Origin: Lusitaniella coriacea LEGE 07157
GTDB taxonomy: Bacteria > Cyanobacteriota > Cyanobacteriia > Cyanobacteriales > Spirulinaceae
Length of the DNA stretch: 42,820 nucleotides
Reading direction: 5' to 3'
Assembly (NCBI RefSeq): GCF_015207425.1
Contig: NZ_JADEWZ010000043.1
Span: 1 to 42,820 of the forward strand
Positions 18,531-27,124 of the stretch are shown here, in pieces (position 1 is the stretch's first letter; every line of letters begins with the position of its first letter). Made by a program: the position numbers and the translations under genes. Under the pieces are notes generated by a model, which saw only the letters and a list, made by a program, of their open reading frames with translations, made no database searches and was not told where the DNA came from.

Positions 18531-21500
18531 ATGGCATCAAGCGATGACTTTAAAGAAGCGATTAAAGCTGGCAAGCTAAACGAAGCGCTGATGCTAGCCA
18601 TGAGCCAAGCCATCGAACTAAAAATTACAACTTGGGTTGCTCCCAGTTCCAACACCCCCAAGGCTTCAAACAGAAATGCCGCAAAGCCAGGGGAACGCTT
18701 GCACACGCGCGTCAATCTAATGCAGAGCGCGATCGAAAATGAAGTCGGCGAACGCTTCGTTAACAATAACTCCTACCAGAAACTACAACAATTTCACCAG
18801 CAACAAGTTGCCGAAAGCAGCAAAATTATTTACAACAATATTCAAAGCTTACAAAAACTCTTCGAGGTTTTGAGCGCCATGCAACAAAAAAGCCTCGAAC
18901 CCTCAGCAGACGATCCCCTCGCACTTCCCAAAGTCGCCAGCGAACTCTTTCTCCTCCCCGAACCCGAAGAACCTCAAATTCAAGTCGAACCCTCTATTCC
19001 CGAAACACCTCAAACCCAGGAAGAAATCGAACTTGAAGACATTCCAGAATCCGAACCCGAAACACGCGGCGATCTCGAAGAAGTAACCTTCATCACCCCA
19101 GCACCCACCGAAGAACAGGATGAAATGCTCCTCACAGAGCAGCAGATTGCTCCTCCAACCCCAGAAATGCCCGTTTATGACTTAGAAATTGAAGATTGGG
19201 AAGACACCACAGAAACAAGCACAGGCATCCCCAGCGGAGACATCGGCGATCCAATTTTATCCTTAGAAGACTTAGAACCCGATGAAGAGGATGAGGATGA
19301 AGAAGAAGGAGAATGGATCGATTTAGGATCGATAACTGAAGCAGGATTCATTGCTCCTGGCGAAATGGTCGATTCCGACAGTCTCACCTCAGAAATTCAA
19401 GAGGGGGACGAGCTGTTATCCCAGGGAATTCCCGAAACAGACGAAACAGAAACTCTCTCACCAGAACAAAGTCTCGAATTAGAAGAACTGGCAGATTCGA
19501 GCAATGGGGAAGATTGGGATAACTTTATTATTGACGAAATTCCCAGCGAAACCTCAGTTCCAGATTTGAATGCGCCAGGACTTGAAGAAAGCGAGGAATG
19601 GGAAGAGTTTACATCGCCCTTAGAAGCAGACACGCACCAAGAACCCCTTGACTTAGCAGAAATAGAAAGCGCCAGCAATGAAGAAGATTGGGGCGATTTC
19701 ATGGTGGATGAAATTCCCAGCGAAACCTCAGTTCCAGATTTGAATGCGCCAGAACTCGAAGCCAGCAAAGAATGGGAAGAATTTGCACCCTCAACCGATG
19801 CAGAAACACAACTAGAAAGTTCCGAACTCGAAGCTCTCACAGACTCTAGCGATGAGGATTGGGATGATTTCATGGTTGATGAAATTCCTCTCGAAACCTC
19901 AGTTCCAGATTTGGATGCGCCGGAACTCGAAGCCAGCGAAGAAGTTGCACCCTCCACCGCCACAGAAACACAGTTAGGAAGTTCCGAACTCGAAGCTCTC
20001 ACAGACTCTAGCGATGAGGATTGGGATGATTTCATGGTTGATGAAATTCCTCTCGAAACCTCAGTTCCAGATTTAGATGCGCCAGAACCCGAAGCCAGCG
20101 AAGAAGTTGCACCCTCAACCGCCACAGAAACACAGTTAGGAAGTTCCGAACTCGAAGCTCTCACAGACTCTGGCGATGAGGATTGGGATGATTTCATGGT
20201 GGATGAAATTCCTAGCGAAACCTCAGTTCCAGATTTGGATGCGCCAGAACTCGAAGCCAGCGAAGAAGTTGCACCCTCCACCGCCGCAGAAACACAGCTA
20301 GAAAGTTCCGAACTCGAAGCTCTCACAGACTCTGGCGATGAGGATTGGGATGATTTCATGGTTGATGAGATTCCTAGCGAAACCTCAGTTCCAGATTTGG
20401 ATGCGCCAGAACTCGAAGCTAGCGAAGAAGTTGCACCCTCAACCGATGCAGAAACACAGCTAGAAAGTTCCGAACTCGAAGCTCTCACAGAATCTGGCGA
20501 TGAAGATTGGGATGATTTCATGGTTGATGAAATTCCTAGCGAAACCTCAGTTCCAGATTTAGCTGTTCCCGAAAGCGAAATCCTAACAGAATCTGGCGAT
20601 GAGGATTGGGATGATTTCATGGTGGATGAAATTCCCAGCGAAACCTCAGTTCCAGATTTAGATGCGCCAGAACTCGAAGCCAACGAAGAAGTTGCACCCT
20701 CCATTCCAGATTTAACCGCTCCTGAAAGCGAAATTATTGCAGACTCTGGCGATGAAGAGGATTGGGGCGATTTCATGACGGAGAATGTTCCCTCCGAGCC
20801 TTCAGTTCCAGATTTAGCTACTCCCGAAAGTGCGGAATGGGGAGATTTTTCACCCTCAACCGAAACGGAAATACAGCCGGAAGGTTCTGAACTCGAATCT
20901 CTAACAGATTCAAATAACGAGGAAGATTGGGATGATTTTATCAGCGAAACCCCAGCTCCAGATTTAACCGCTCCCGAAAGCGAGATCCTTGCAGATTCTG
21001 GTGATGAAGAAGATTGGGGCGATTTCATGGTTGACGAAGCTCCTTCTACTCCTTCGGTTCCAGACTTAGCCGCTCCTGAAAGCGAGATCCTTGCAGACTC
21101 CGGCGATGAAGAGGATTGGGATGACTTTATCGTTGAGGAAGTTTCTGGTGAATCCTCTGCTCCCGAAAGCGAGATTCTTGCAGACTCCGGTGATGAAGAG
21201 GATTGGGGCGATTTCATGGTTGACGAAGCTCCTTCTACTCCTTCGGTTCCAGATTTAGCCGCTCCTGAAAGCGAGATCCTTGCAGACTCCGATGATGAGG
21301 AAGATTGGAGCGATGAATGGATTGAAGAAGAGATTACAGTAGAACCTGTCATTGCTGAGAGTTCGAGCCAGAATAACGATTGGGAAGATTTTGAATCCCT
21401 CGATCCTTTTGCAACCCCCTCCGTTGGCTTAGAATCTTCTTCTTTGGGAGAGGAATTAGAAGAGGATTGGGACAACTTTGCTGCAAACGAATTAGAGCCT

Positions 21501-21815
21501 TATCCCAATGCACCTGAATTAACTCCTGAGCCGGAGTTAGAGACGTTTGAGGATGAACTATTTGGCGGTTCTGAGTTTGAGGAGGAGTCAGGTTTTAATG
21601 CACCGCCTTCAGAAACAGAAACTCAATCCCAGGGTTCGCCGGAAATTGTTTCAGAGGAGACAGAACAGCAAGACCAAGACGGCTGGGACGATTCGGCGAT
21701 TGATGAGTTGTTTTCAGGTTCGAGTTCGACGGATGAAGACCTTTTCGAGGGTCTAACCGTTGCGAAGGTGCATCGGTCGCCAGAGCAATCTAACGAGCAG
21801 CCAAAGTCAGAATAG
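18531..21815 (+). CDS. Very acidic, repeat-rich disordered protein with a conserved N-terminal helical domain
   Basis: No known function is recognised. Residues about 1-120 form a helical domain (SSDDFKEAIKAGKLNEALML, later YQKLQQFHQQQVAESSKI). The remaining roughly 970 residues are Glu/Asp/Ser/Thr/Pro-rich, low in lysine and predicted disordered. A D-W-x-(D/N)-F motif occurs 15 times (DWDDF, DWGDF, DWDNF, DWEDF), often as DEDWDDFMVDEIPSETSVPDL. Four units are in exact 54-residue register. I chose the ATG at 18531 because AGGAG lies 9 nt upstream; the ATG at 18525 leaves only 3 nt. Two unrecognised genes follow on the same strand at 21 and 41 bp, suggesting an operon. Confidence 0.85.
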   Translation: MASSDDFKEAIKAGKLNEALMLAMSQAIELKITTWVAPSSNTPKASNRNAAKPGERLHTRVNLMQSAIENEVGERFVNNNSYQKLQQFHQQQVAESSKIIYNNIQSLQKLFEVLSAMQQKSLEPSADDPLALPKVASELFLLPEPEEPQIQVEPSIPETPQTQEEIELEDIPESEPETRGDLEEVTFITPAPTEEQDEMLLTEQQIAPPTPEMPVYDLEIEDWEDTTETSTGIPSGDIGDPILSLEDLEPDEEDEDEEEGEWIDLGSITEAGFIAPGEMVDSDSLTSEIQEGDELLSQGIPETDETETLSPEQSLELEELADSSNGEDWDNFIIDEIPSETSVPDLNAPGLEESEEWEEFTSPLEADTHQEPLDLAEIESASNEEDWGDFMVDEIPSETSVPDLNAPELEASKEWEEFAPSTDAETQLESSELEALTDSSDEDWDDFMVDEIPLETSVPDLDAPELEASEEVAPSTATETQLGSSELEALTDSSDEDWDDFMVDEIPLETSVPDLDAPEPEASEEVAPSTATETQLGSSELEALTDSGDEDWDDFMVDEIPSETSVPDLDAPELEASEEVAPSTAAETQLESSELEALTDSGDEDWDDFMVDEIPSETSVPDLDAPELEASEEVAPSTDAETQLESSELEALTESGDEDWDDFMVDEIPSETSVPDLAVPESEILTESGDEDWDDFMVDEIPSETSVPDLDAPELEANEEVAPSIPDLTAPESEIIADSGDEEDWGDFMTENVPSEPSVPDLATPESAEWGDFSPSTETEIQPEGSELESLTDSNNEEDWDDFISETPAPDLTAPESEILADSGDEEDWGDFMVDEAPSTPSVPDLAAPESEILADSGDEEDWDDFIVEEVSGESSAPESEILADSGDEEDWGDFMVDEAPSTPSVPDLAAPESEILADSDDEEDWSDEWIEEEITVEPVIAESSSQNNDWEDFESLDPFATPSVGLESSSLGEELEEDWDNFAANELEPYPNAPELTPEPELETFEDELFGGSEFEEESGFNAPPSETETQSQGSPEIVSEETEQQDQDGWDDSAIDELFSGSSSTDEDLFEGLTVAKVHRSPEQSNEQPKSE
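19851..20660 (+). repeat. 162-bp tandem coding repeat
   Basis: The GATGAGGATTGGGATGAT block starts at 19851, 20013, 20175, 20337 and 20499, each exactly 162 bp apart (the last with one synonymous change). It appears again at 20598, 99 bp on, after a shortened unit. Copies are nearly identical at the DNA level, showing recent duplication by slippage or unequal exchange. More diverged units continue on both sides. Confidence 0.92.
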
Positions 21816-21836
21816 TTGAATTAGGGAGCTAGTGGT

Positions 21837-22730
21837 GTGGCTAATAAACGGAATGGACAGGGGCGCAGAAGACAGGCGCGTAGAGCGCAGTCTAAAAGGG
21901 ATCGCACGCGCGATTCGCAAGAGCAGAATGGCAAACAAAATCAACTTCAGATGCAGTTGAATGATTTTGTTAAATCTTTGAGCGGCGTATTGCTCGATAT
22001 TACGGCGTTGGAAGTCAATACGATGGTTGTCGAGCGCATTAACGGCGATAAGTTTATTCCTTGGCAAACTTATAGAGATATTTATTTAATTGAGCTGGAC
22101 TATCTAGAACGCAATGAGATTCATGAGTCGCTTCGCGATCGCTATCTCGAATTGCGCAAGACTCTTGAAATGGACTACGCGCTGCTTTTGAGCAATCCCA
22201 AGTCTGATTTGTACAGTTCTGCGATGATGTCGTCGGAGGGAAATCATCAGGTTCTGACCGATCCTCAAATGGAAGTTAGCGAACAAACGACTCAACTTCC
22301 CGATCCTCTCAAATCCCAGGCTTCTCCAGAAATGGCGAGGGTGAAACAGCTTTTAGGAGACGGTCAATTTTTGCGCAGTTTGCGGAAATTGGGGGAATTG
22401 AAGACTTGTATGGATAGTCGGAATGAGAAGTTGTTGGCGATGGAGGCGGAACATCCTGGACATAGTTCGGCGGCGATCGCGCAGGCGGTGAAAACGGATA
22501 TGATTTACGCTCAGACGGTTATTCAACTCGATGGGGATGTGATTAATCGCTATAGCGAAGAAATTTTAGATCACCCTTACCGAGATGTTATTTTACAAAT
22601 TCATAAAGAAAGTGTGGAAACCGGAGAACGTCAATGGCGAGGATTGTTGGGTTTCGCGATCGATATCGTCCAAAGCGCATTAGCCAGGGGGACAAACATC
22701 AGCTTTTTGTCCGATCGCGTCGATAACTAA
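21837..22730 (+). CDS. Conserved cyanobacterial hypothetical protein with a basic N-terminus
   Basis: A 297-residue protein starting at GTG, 21 bp after the acidic gene, with AGGGAG upstream. Residues 1-35 are strongly basic (RNGQGRRRQARRAQSKRDR). The rest is mainly helical and soluble, with LNDFVKSLSGVLLDITALEV at about 42-61 and IPWQTYRDIYLIELDYLER near 75-95. The basic tail beside an extremely acidic upstream partner suggests a possible electrostatic interaction, though this is inference only. I do not recognise a family function. Confidence 0.75.
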   Translation: MANKRNGQGRRRQARRAQSKRDRTRDSQEQNGKQNQLQMQLNDFVKSLSGVLLDITALEVNTMVVERINGDKFIPWQTYRDIYLIELDYLERNEIHESLRDRYLELRKTLEMDYALLLSNPKSDLYSSAMMSSEGNHQVLTDPQMEVSEQTTQLPDPLKSQASPEMARVKQLLGDGQFLRSLRKLGELKTCMDSRNEKLLAMEAEHPGHSSAAIAQAVKTDMIYAQTVIQLDGDVINRYSEEILDHPYRDVILQIHKESVETGERQWRGLLGFAIDIVQSALARGTNISFLSDRVDN

Positions 22731-22771
22731 ACAGGTTAAGACGCATTCAGCCATCAGCCAAGAGTAACACC

Positions 22772-23494
22772 GTGTCGCAAGCAACGACTTCCCGTAAATC
22801 CTCCCCATCGCGGAAAAAAAAGCCTAGCTTGAACCTAGCGCCTTATATTCGCCTGGAAAAAGAACAACTCGCACCGCGAAACGCGATTTTCCAGGGTGTT
22901 GAGTTTCATTTGGATTCGGACGCGATCGCGGAAATTCAAATCGCTAAAAATCGAGGCGACGCACTCAACCTACCAGAAGATTTTTTAGCAGACTTTCGTT
23001 ACTACGCACTGTTCCACCCCATCACGACCTTCTGTACCTATTACCCCAAAAACGGTTCTGAGGCGGCGCTTATTCGGAGTACCATTTCCCTTGATGGCAA
23101 CATTACAAATCAAGTCTGCCACGATTGTTTGTCCGATGGGGAACTCGCCGCAAAACTGATTTCAACTCATTCCTGGCTGATTCAGCAATTAACGCGCCGC
23201 TTGCATTTCTATTTCCAGCGAAAAGTTGATGCGCTGGCTTGGCTATTATCTATCGCAATGATTGCGATCGTCCTCCTCTGTACTTTGCCAACCGTCCGCG
23301 AAATGCCTCAAGGATTGTGGATGCTACCCATACTAATGGCGTGGCTGCTACAGAAAGCGTTAAAGCCTTTTTTCCGTTGGATACTCCCTCGTTGGCAAAA
23401 ATGGCTATTTCGCCAGTTATTATTTGGTTCCTTTTCACGCAGCGATCGCGGGAGAAAACGCGCGTTATCCCTGTTGCACTGGCTAGAAGGTTAA
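22772..23494 (+). CDS. Hypothetical protein with two membrane segments
   Basis: A 240-residue protein starting at GTG. It has a soluble N-terminal domain (about 1-150, with LNLAPYIRLEKEQLAPRNAI and FHPITTFCTYYPKNG), two hydrophobic segments around 160-195 (LLSIAMIAIVLLCTLP and LWMLPILMAWLLQ), and a basic aromatic C-terminus (WILPRWQKWLFRQL). The function is not recognised. It is the third of three closely spaced plus-strand genes. It converges with the WD40 gene, 22 bp from its stop. Confidence 0.7.
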   Translation: MSQATTSRKSSPSRKKKPSLNLAPYIRLEKEQLAPRNAIFQGVEFHLDSDAIAEIQIAKNRGDALNLPEDFLADFRYYALFHPITTFCTYYPKNGSEAALIRSTISLDGNITNQVCHDCLSDGELAAKLISTHSWLIQQLTRRLHFYFQRKVDALAWLLSIAMIAIVLLCTLPTVREMPQGLWMLPILMAWLLQKALKPFFRWILPRWQKWLFRQLLFGSFSRSDRGRKRALSLLHWLEG

Positions 23495-23516
23495 TTCATT
23501 TAAACTTGACAGACCA

Positions 23517-25121
23517 CTAGCGTTGCAGGACTTTAATTTGAGTATTCGCGCTGGAATCATTCCCCGCTAGTCCCAGGAGAAGTTTGCCATCAGGACTGAC
23601 AACCAGATCGTGCATTTGCTCTTCATTCAGCGTTGCTTCTAATTCAGCCGTTTCGAGGTTCCAAACTTTAATTCCTTGGGGAGTACTGGTGAATACGCGA
23701 TCGCGGCTGAGAGCAATCCGATTGGAAGATCCCCAGTATCCGCGATTGGAAGAAATGATGTTTTCTGCTTTGAGTTGTCCCGTGGTTAAGTCCCAAATTT
23801 TGAGATAGGTTTTGGGTTGTGTATAGGAAGTAGTAACGGCAATTTTCCCGTCTGGATCGATCTGTGCGGCGTTAATATCTTCAAACAATTTTGTTTTCAA
23901 AACCGTTTGTTGGTTCGTTTCCAAATTCCATGCGGTAACTTTGCCGTTTAACTCAACCAATGCAATTTTACTGTCAGAACTAATTGTGCGGGGATGAAGA
24001 CGGGAAGAATTATCGATCGTAACGGGACCGAGTTTAATTTCGCCTGAACCCGGATCGGGTAATCTTTTTTTGAGTTGACCCGTTGCCATATCCCAGAATT
24101 TCAGTTCATTGTAACTTCCGCTAATAATGGTTTTGCCATCGGCGGAAATTTCAACGAGATAAGAGCCTTCGCCAGAAGGATCTTTGAGAATTTTGGGGTA
24201 TCGATCTGAGGTCATGTCCCAAATGCGAATCATGCGATCTCCACTACTACTCACCACGGTTTTACCATCCGGCGCGATCGCGAGAGAATTAATAACCCCC
24301 GAATCGCTTTGAAGCGTTCTTTTCAACTCTCCTGTGGTTAAATCCCAAATTTTAATCGCCTTATCTCGTCCGCCACTCACTAAAGTTTTGCCATCGGAAC
24401 TCAGCGCGATCGCGGAAACGGTAGGATGTCCTTCGATCGTCAGAAGTGGCGAGAAGTTACAGTACGGAGAAAAGGTTACATCTTGAGAACAAGACTTGGG
24501 TGGAATCGGCGATTCGCTTTGGAAAGAGGGTAGAAAATAATGATAGACAAAGAAAGCATTGCTAATCCCAATAACCGCGATCGCGAGACTTCGTAAAGGC
24601 TTAGAAGATAGCGTTCCGGAATAGTTGGGTTCGAGAACTTCTCCTGAAATAATCTGAGTGAGTTCGCGATGGCTGCGCTTCGCCTCGTACCAAAACACGC
24701 ACCAGAATACAAATAATAAAGCAATTGGCGCGCCTAAAAATATCCCCACTTCAAAAGAGATATCCCCAGACAAAAGATGAGCCAAAAAGAAGGGAGTCGA
24801 AATGCTATACCAGGTTGCAAGCCAAAACAGCAGGAATGCCATGACCAAGGGATGCAAACCCATCGTGACGCGAACGAGAGTTCCCTTGGATTGCGGCTCA
24901 AACTTTCCCTTGATTTGAGGTAAAAATGAGTTGCGATAGTGAATAATGCGACGCACCTCAAACCCAGAACTGGAAACCTTACCTTCATAAGGTGCATGGT
25001 TGCGCGAGAACTTCCAGCGAACTATTTTGGGGACTTCAATGTGCGCTTCCAAGTTCTCAATGACCTGAGAAAGAGACTGATGAGTTTGTAGGGTAAAGCG
25101 ATGATACGGCAATAGTTGCAT
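23517..25121 (-). CDS. Membrane-anchored WD40 repeat protein
   Basis: About 534 residues from the ATG at 25121 (MQLLPYHRFTL). An ATG at 25178 would add 19 residues, and I find no ribosome-binding site that decides between them. An N-terminal soluble domain of about 85 residues is followed by two to three membrane segments (about 90-110, 125-150, 178-198). A C-terminal WD40 propeller then has at least five recognisable blades ending in IKIWDLTTGELK, IRIWDMTSD, LKFWDMATGQLK, LKIWDLTTGQLK and IKVWNLETAEL. It is probably a scaffold or sensor on a membrane. A Ser/Thr kinase is the next gene upstream, separated by a repeat-filled gap. Confidence 0.85.
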   Translation of the reverse strand: MQLLPYHRFTLQTHQSLSQVIENLEAHIEVPKIVRWKFSRNHAPYEGKVSSSGFEVRRIIHYRNSFLPQIKGKFEPQSKGTLVRVTMGLHPLVMAFLLFWLATWYSISTPFFLAHLLSGDISFEVGIFLGAPIALLFVFWCVFWYEAKRSHRELTQIISGEVLEPNYSGTLSSKPLRSLAIAVIGISNAFFVYHYFLPSFQSESPIPPKSCSQDVTFSPYCNFSPLLTIEGHPTVSAIALSSDGKTLVSGGRDKAIKIWDLTTGELKRTLQSDSGVINSLAIAPDGKTVVSSSGDRMIRIWDMTSDRYPKILKDPSGEGSYLVEISADGKTIISGSYNELKFWDMATGQLKKRLPDPGSGEIKLGPVTIDNSSRLHPRTISSDSKIALVELNGKVTAWNLETNQQTVLKTKLFEDINAAQIDPDGKIAVTTSYTQPKTYLKIWDLTTGQLKAENIISSNRGYWGSSNRIALSRDRVFTSTPQGIKVWNLETAELEATLNEEQMHDLVVSPDGKLLLGLAGNDSSANTQIKVLQR

Positions 25122-25178
25122 AAGTGTAGCGATTTTTTTGTTCGCGATCGAGAATTGTTGCGATTGAGCAGTCCGCAT

Positions 25179-25519
25179 TTCGTCACGGAATATAACTACA
25201 GCACCCCATCTCTATTTTTCGCAATCAGTCAGCTATAGCGTGAACCTTTGGGATATGGAACTTTGCGCGACAGAAAAAGGGAACAGGGAATAGGGAACAG
25301 GGAATAGGTTTTTTCAGTTATCAATCATTCAGTCATCACTGTGTCCCCGCGTCTCCCGGTCACTGAGCGTGTCGAAGTGCCGCGTCCCCGTGTCTCCCGG
25401 TCACTGAGCGTGTCGAAGTGCCGTGTCTCAAAAAAACTCCCCCTGCTTTCCCCCTTACCCTTTCCCCTTTCCCCAATTGGTAATTGCGAATTGCGAATTG
25501 CGAATTGCGAATTGTCCCC
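25179..25519. repeat. Repeat-filled intergenic region
   Basis: There is no gene here. Contents in order: GGGAACAGGGAATAGG heptamer-like tracts (25278-25308); a block around 25300-25340 that is the reverse complement of 17.31-17.36 kb; a tandem duplication of a roughly 40-bp unit centred on TCACTGAGCGTGTCGAAGTG (about 25350-25432), inverted relative to 17.10 kb; a pyrimidine-rich stretch; and an ATTGCGA heptamer repeated about five times (25482-25514) just after the kinase stop. Confidence 0.85.
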
Positions 25520-26605
25520 TTAATCCGTGGATTGTTGCTTATTCACATCGAGAAACTTTGCTTCCAACTCTTCCAATTCCAAATCAATAGAGTTCGATGG
25601 GGGTGCAGCTAAAGGTTGCGTGGGTTGGTAGTGAGAGTGATGCTGGTGTTGTCGAGAAAAGCGTCGTTTGAGTTGTTCGATTTCTGCATCGAGGTTTCGC
25701 GAGGTGGGTTGTGCGACTAAATTTTCCAAATCCTTGAGAACTTCTGTGGCAGATTGATAGCGGAGATTGAGGGGAATCGCTAACATTTTATCGAGAATTT
25801 GAACGAGGCGATCGCGCACGGGAATAGACACGCGATTGTGCCAGTCCCACTCTCCTTCCTGGGGATTAAACAAGGAAAAGGGATGAATCCCCGTGAGCAA
25901 ATAGGCGCAAGTCACCCCCAAACTATAAAGATCGCTCGCGTAGGTTGCTCTCCCAATCGCTTGTTCCGGTGCGACATACCCCGTCGAACCAATTGCCGTT
26001 CCCGCGCGATCGGAAGCTTGTTCGATCACCGTCTTAGCCGCCCCAAAATCGACTAAATACAATTGATTTTGACCATTTTCCGTGAGATTGCGGCAAATAA
26101 TATTCTCCGGTTTAATATCACGATGAATAACCCGTTCTTGGTGAACAAACTGTAAAATTAATAATAACTCTTCCAGCAATACGAGAATTTGTGCCTCATT
26201 GAACGCTCCGTAAGTGGAAATTTCCTGCTCCAAGTTTTGACCGTCAATATACTCTTGTACCAAGTACTGTCGGTCATCTACAGAAAAGTAGGCATATAAA
26301 GCCGGGATTTGTGGGTGTTCTCCCAACTGATCCAAACGAATCGCCTCTCTCTCAAACATTTCTGCCGCCTTTGCCAACTGATGACTTCCCTTCGTTTTTG
26401 GAAAAAATTGCTTGATAACGCAGAATGGTTTGGAAGGTTTGTCTTCATCAATGGCGAGAAACGTTCTGCCAAAACCCCCTTGTCCAATCGGTTTCACAGC
26501 ACGATAGCGATCCTTAAGAGATAACGAAGTGCCACAAACCAAACAAAAATTCGCATCTGTCGGATTTTTCGGAGTCAAACATTGGGGGTTCAAGCAGTAG
26601 CTCAT
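25520..26605 (-). CDS. Serine/threonine protein kinase with N-terminal zinc ribbon
   Basis: A 361-residue kinase. Four cysteines (C4, C9, C21, C24) form a short zinc ribbon typical of one cyanobacterial kinase group. The kinase domain shows the glycine loop GQGGFGRTF (41-49), the ATP-binding lysine in CVIKQFF (K65), the catalytic HRDIKPENI (161-169), DFGAAK (186-191) and the APEQ block with SDLYSLGVT. All catalytic residues are intact. The C-terminal tail (about 290-361) is hydrophilic with a coiled-coil-like end. Substrate is unknown. A decayed TPR gene lies upstream, and TPR or WD40 partners are common near such kinases. Confidence 0.93.
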   Translation of the reverse strand: MSYCLNPQCLTPKNPTDANFCLVCGTSLSLKDRYRAVKPIGQGGFGRTFLAIDEDKPSKPFCVIKQFFPKTKGSHQLAKAAEMFEREAIRLDQLGEHPQIPALYAYFSVDDRQYLVQEYIDGQNLEQEISTYGAFNEAQILVLLEELLLILQFVHQERVIHRDIKPENIICRNLTENGQNQLYLVDFGAAKTVIEQASDRAGTAIGSTGYVAPEQAIGRATYASDLYSLGVTCAYLLTGIHPFSLFNPQEGEWDWHNRVSIPVRDRLVQILDKMLAIPLNLRYQSATEVLKDLENLVAQPTSRNLDAEIEQLKRRFSRQHQHHSHYQPTQPLAAPPSNSIDLELEELEAKFLDVNKQQSTD

Positions 26606-26674
26606 TGGGAGTTTGAGAAAGCATCCTTAACTTCTACTATTTTGCCTGGAAAGCGACCGATCGGCGCGAACCAA

Positions 26675-26851
26675 TTACTCTAAAACCATTTGCCACAACT
26701 CTTCTTGAACCCGCGCGGACTTTTTCTCGTTTCCTTGTGCTGTGAATGAATCTCGTGCTTGTTTGAGGTGAATGCTGGCTTCCTATTGCTGTTGGTTGCG
26801 ATAGAGCGCAAGTCATCATTGGTAGTGTGCTTCGGCGTTATTTTCGTACAT
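26675..26851 (-). pseudogene. TPR protein remnant with three in-frame stops
   Basis: Read from the ATG at 26851, one frame gives MYENNAEAHYQ, two stops, LALYRNQQQ, a stop, EASIHLKQARDSFTAQGNEK and on to VQEELWQMVLE with a stop at 26675-26677. The pieces line up as one tetratricopeptide repeat without any frameshift, so the gene decayed by point mutation. It lies right beside the outer copy of the ruvA end repeat and was probably the next gene after ruvA before the methyltransferase cassette arrived. The short ORFs across it in other frames are not protein-like. Confidence 0.7.
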
Positions 26852-27124
26852 TTCAGTCGCTCAAAAAGAAGCTTACTCACTCAACCACGCGATCGCGCAA
26901 ACCTAAAACTAAAATGATTATCGTCCTTACGGGGAACGCGGCTAAATCTCATTCCATAAAGGTTTTTAACCTTTTAACCGGGAACAGGTCAAATTCGCAG
27001 AACAAAAGTACTAAAATTAAAATAACGTAGAACCGTCACTGCAACCGAAAAAACATCAACGTAGTTCAGGTGTTCTTACAAAAGTGATATGCTCCCTTTT
27101 AACCTCTAAGCAAAACGATAGTTT
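26852..27124. other. Left end of the inserted cassette, non-coding
   Basis: Contains the outer copy of the ruvA 3' end repeat (26873-26898) and then about 226 bp of AT-rich DNA with no ORF up to the methyltransferase stop. A TTTTTAACC-TTTTAACC near-repeat occurs around 26968-26980. No transposase, integrase or terminal inverted repeat is visible. Confidence 0.6.
26873..26898 (-). repeat. Outer copy of the 26-bp ruvA 3' end repeat (direct repeat 1)
   Basis: These 26 bp are identical to 29185-29210, the last 26 bp of ruvA including its stop codon, in the same orientation. The match stops at both sides. Part of the repeat is HIP1-like (GCGATCGC), but the adjoining TTACTCACTCAACCAC is not, so chance is a poor explanation. 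Confidence 0.9.

Noticed and set aside
19851-20660. Regular spacing suggestive of a CRISPR array
   Set aside because: The period is 162 bp, units are coding and similar over their whole length, and there are no short identical repeats with unique spacers.
19397-21475. A 692-codon open frame on the minus strand opposite the acidic gene
   Set aside because: It is a by-product of the repeated, biased codons of the plus-strand gene. Its Ser-rich translation mirrors the sense repeats and it has no independent start context.
26637-26880. 60- and 66-codon ORFs beside the kinase
   Set aside because: Both are out of frame with the TPR remnant and have no protein-like pattern. The stop-interrupted frame explains the region better.
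26899-27124. Transposase or integrase remnant inside the cassette
   Set aside because: I looked in all frames for recombinase motifs and found none. Only short, unconvincing frames are present.
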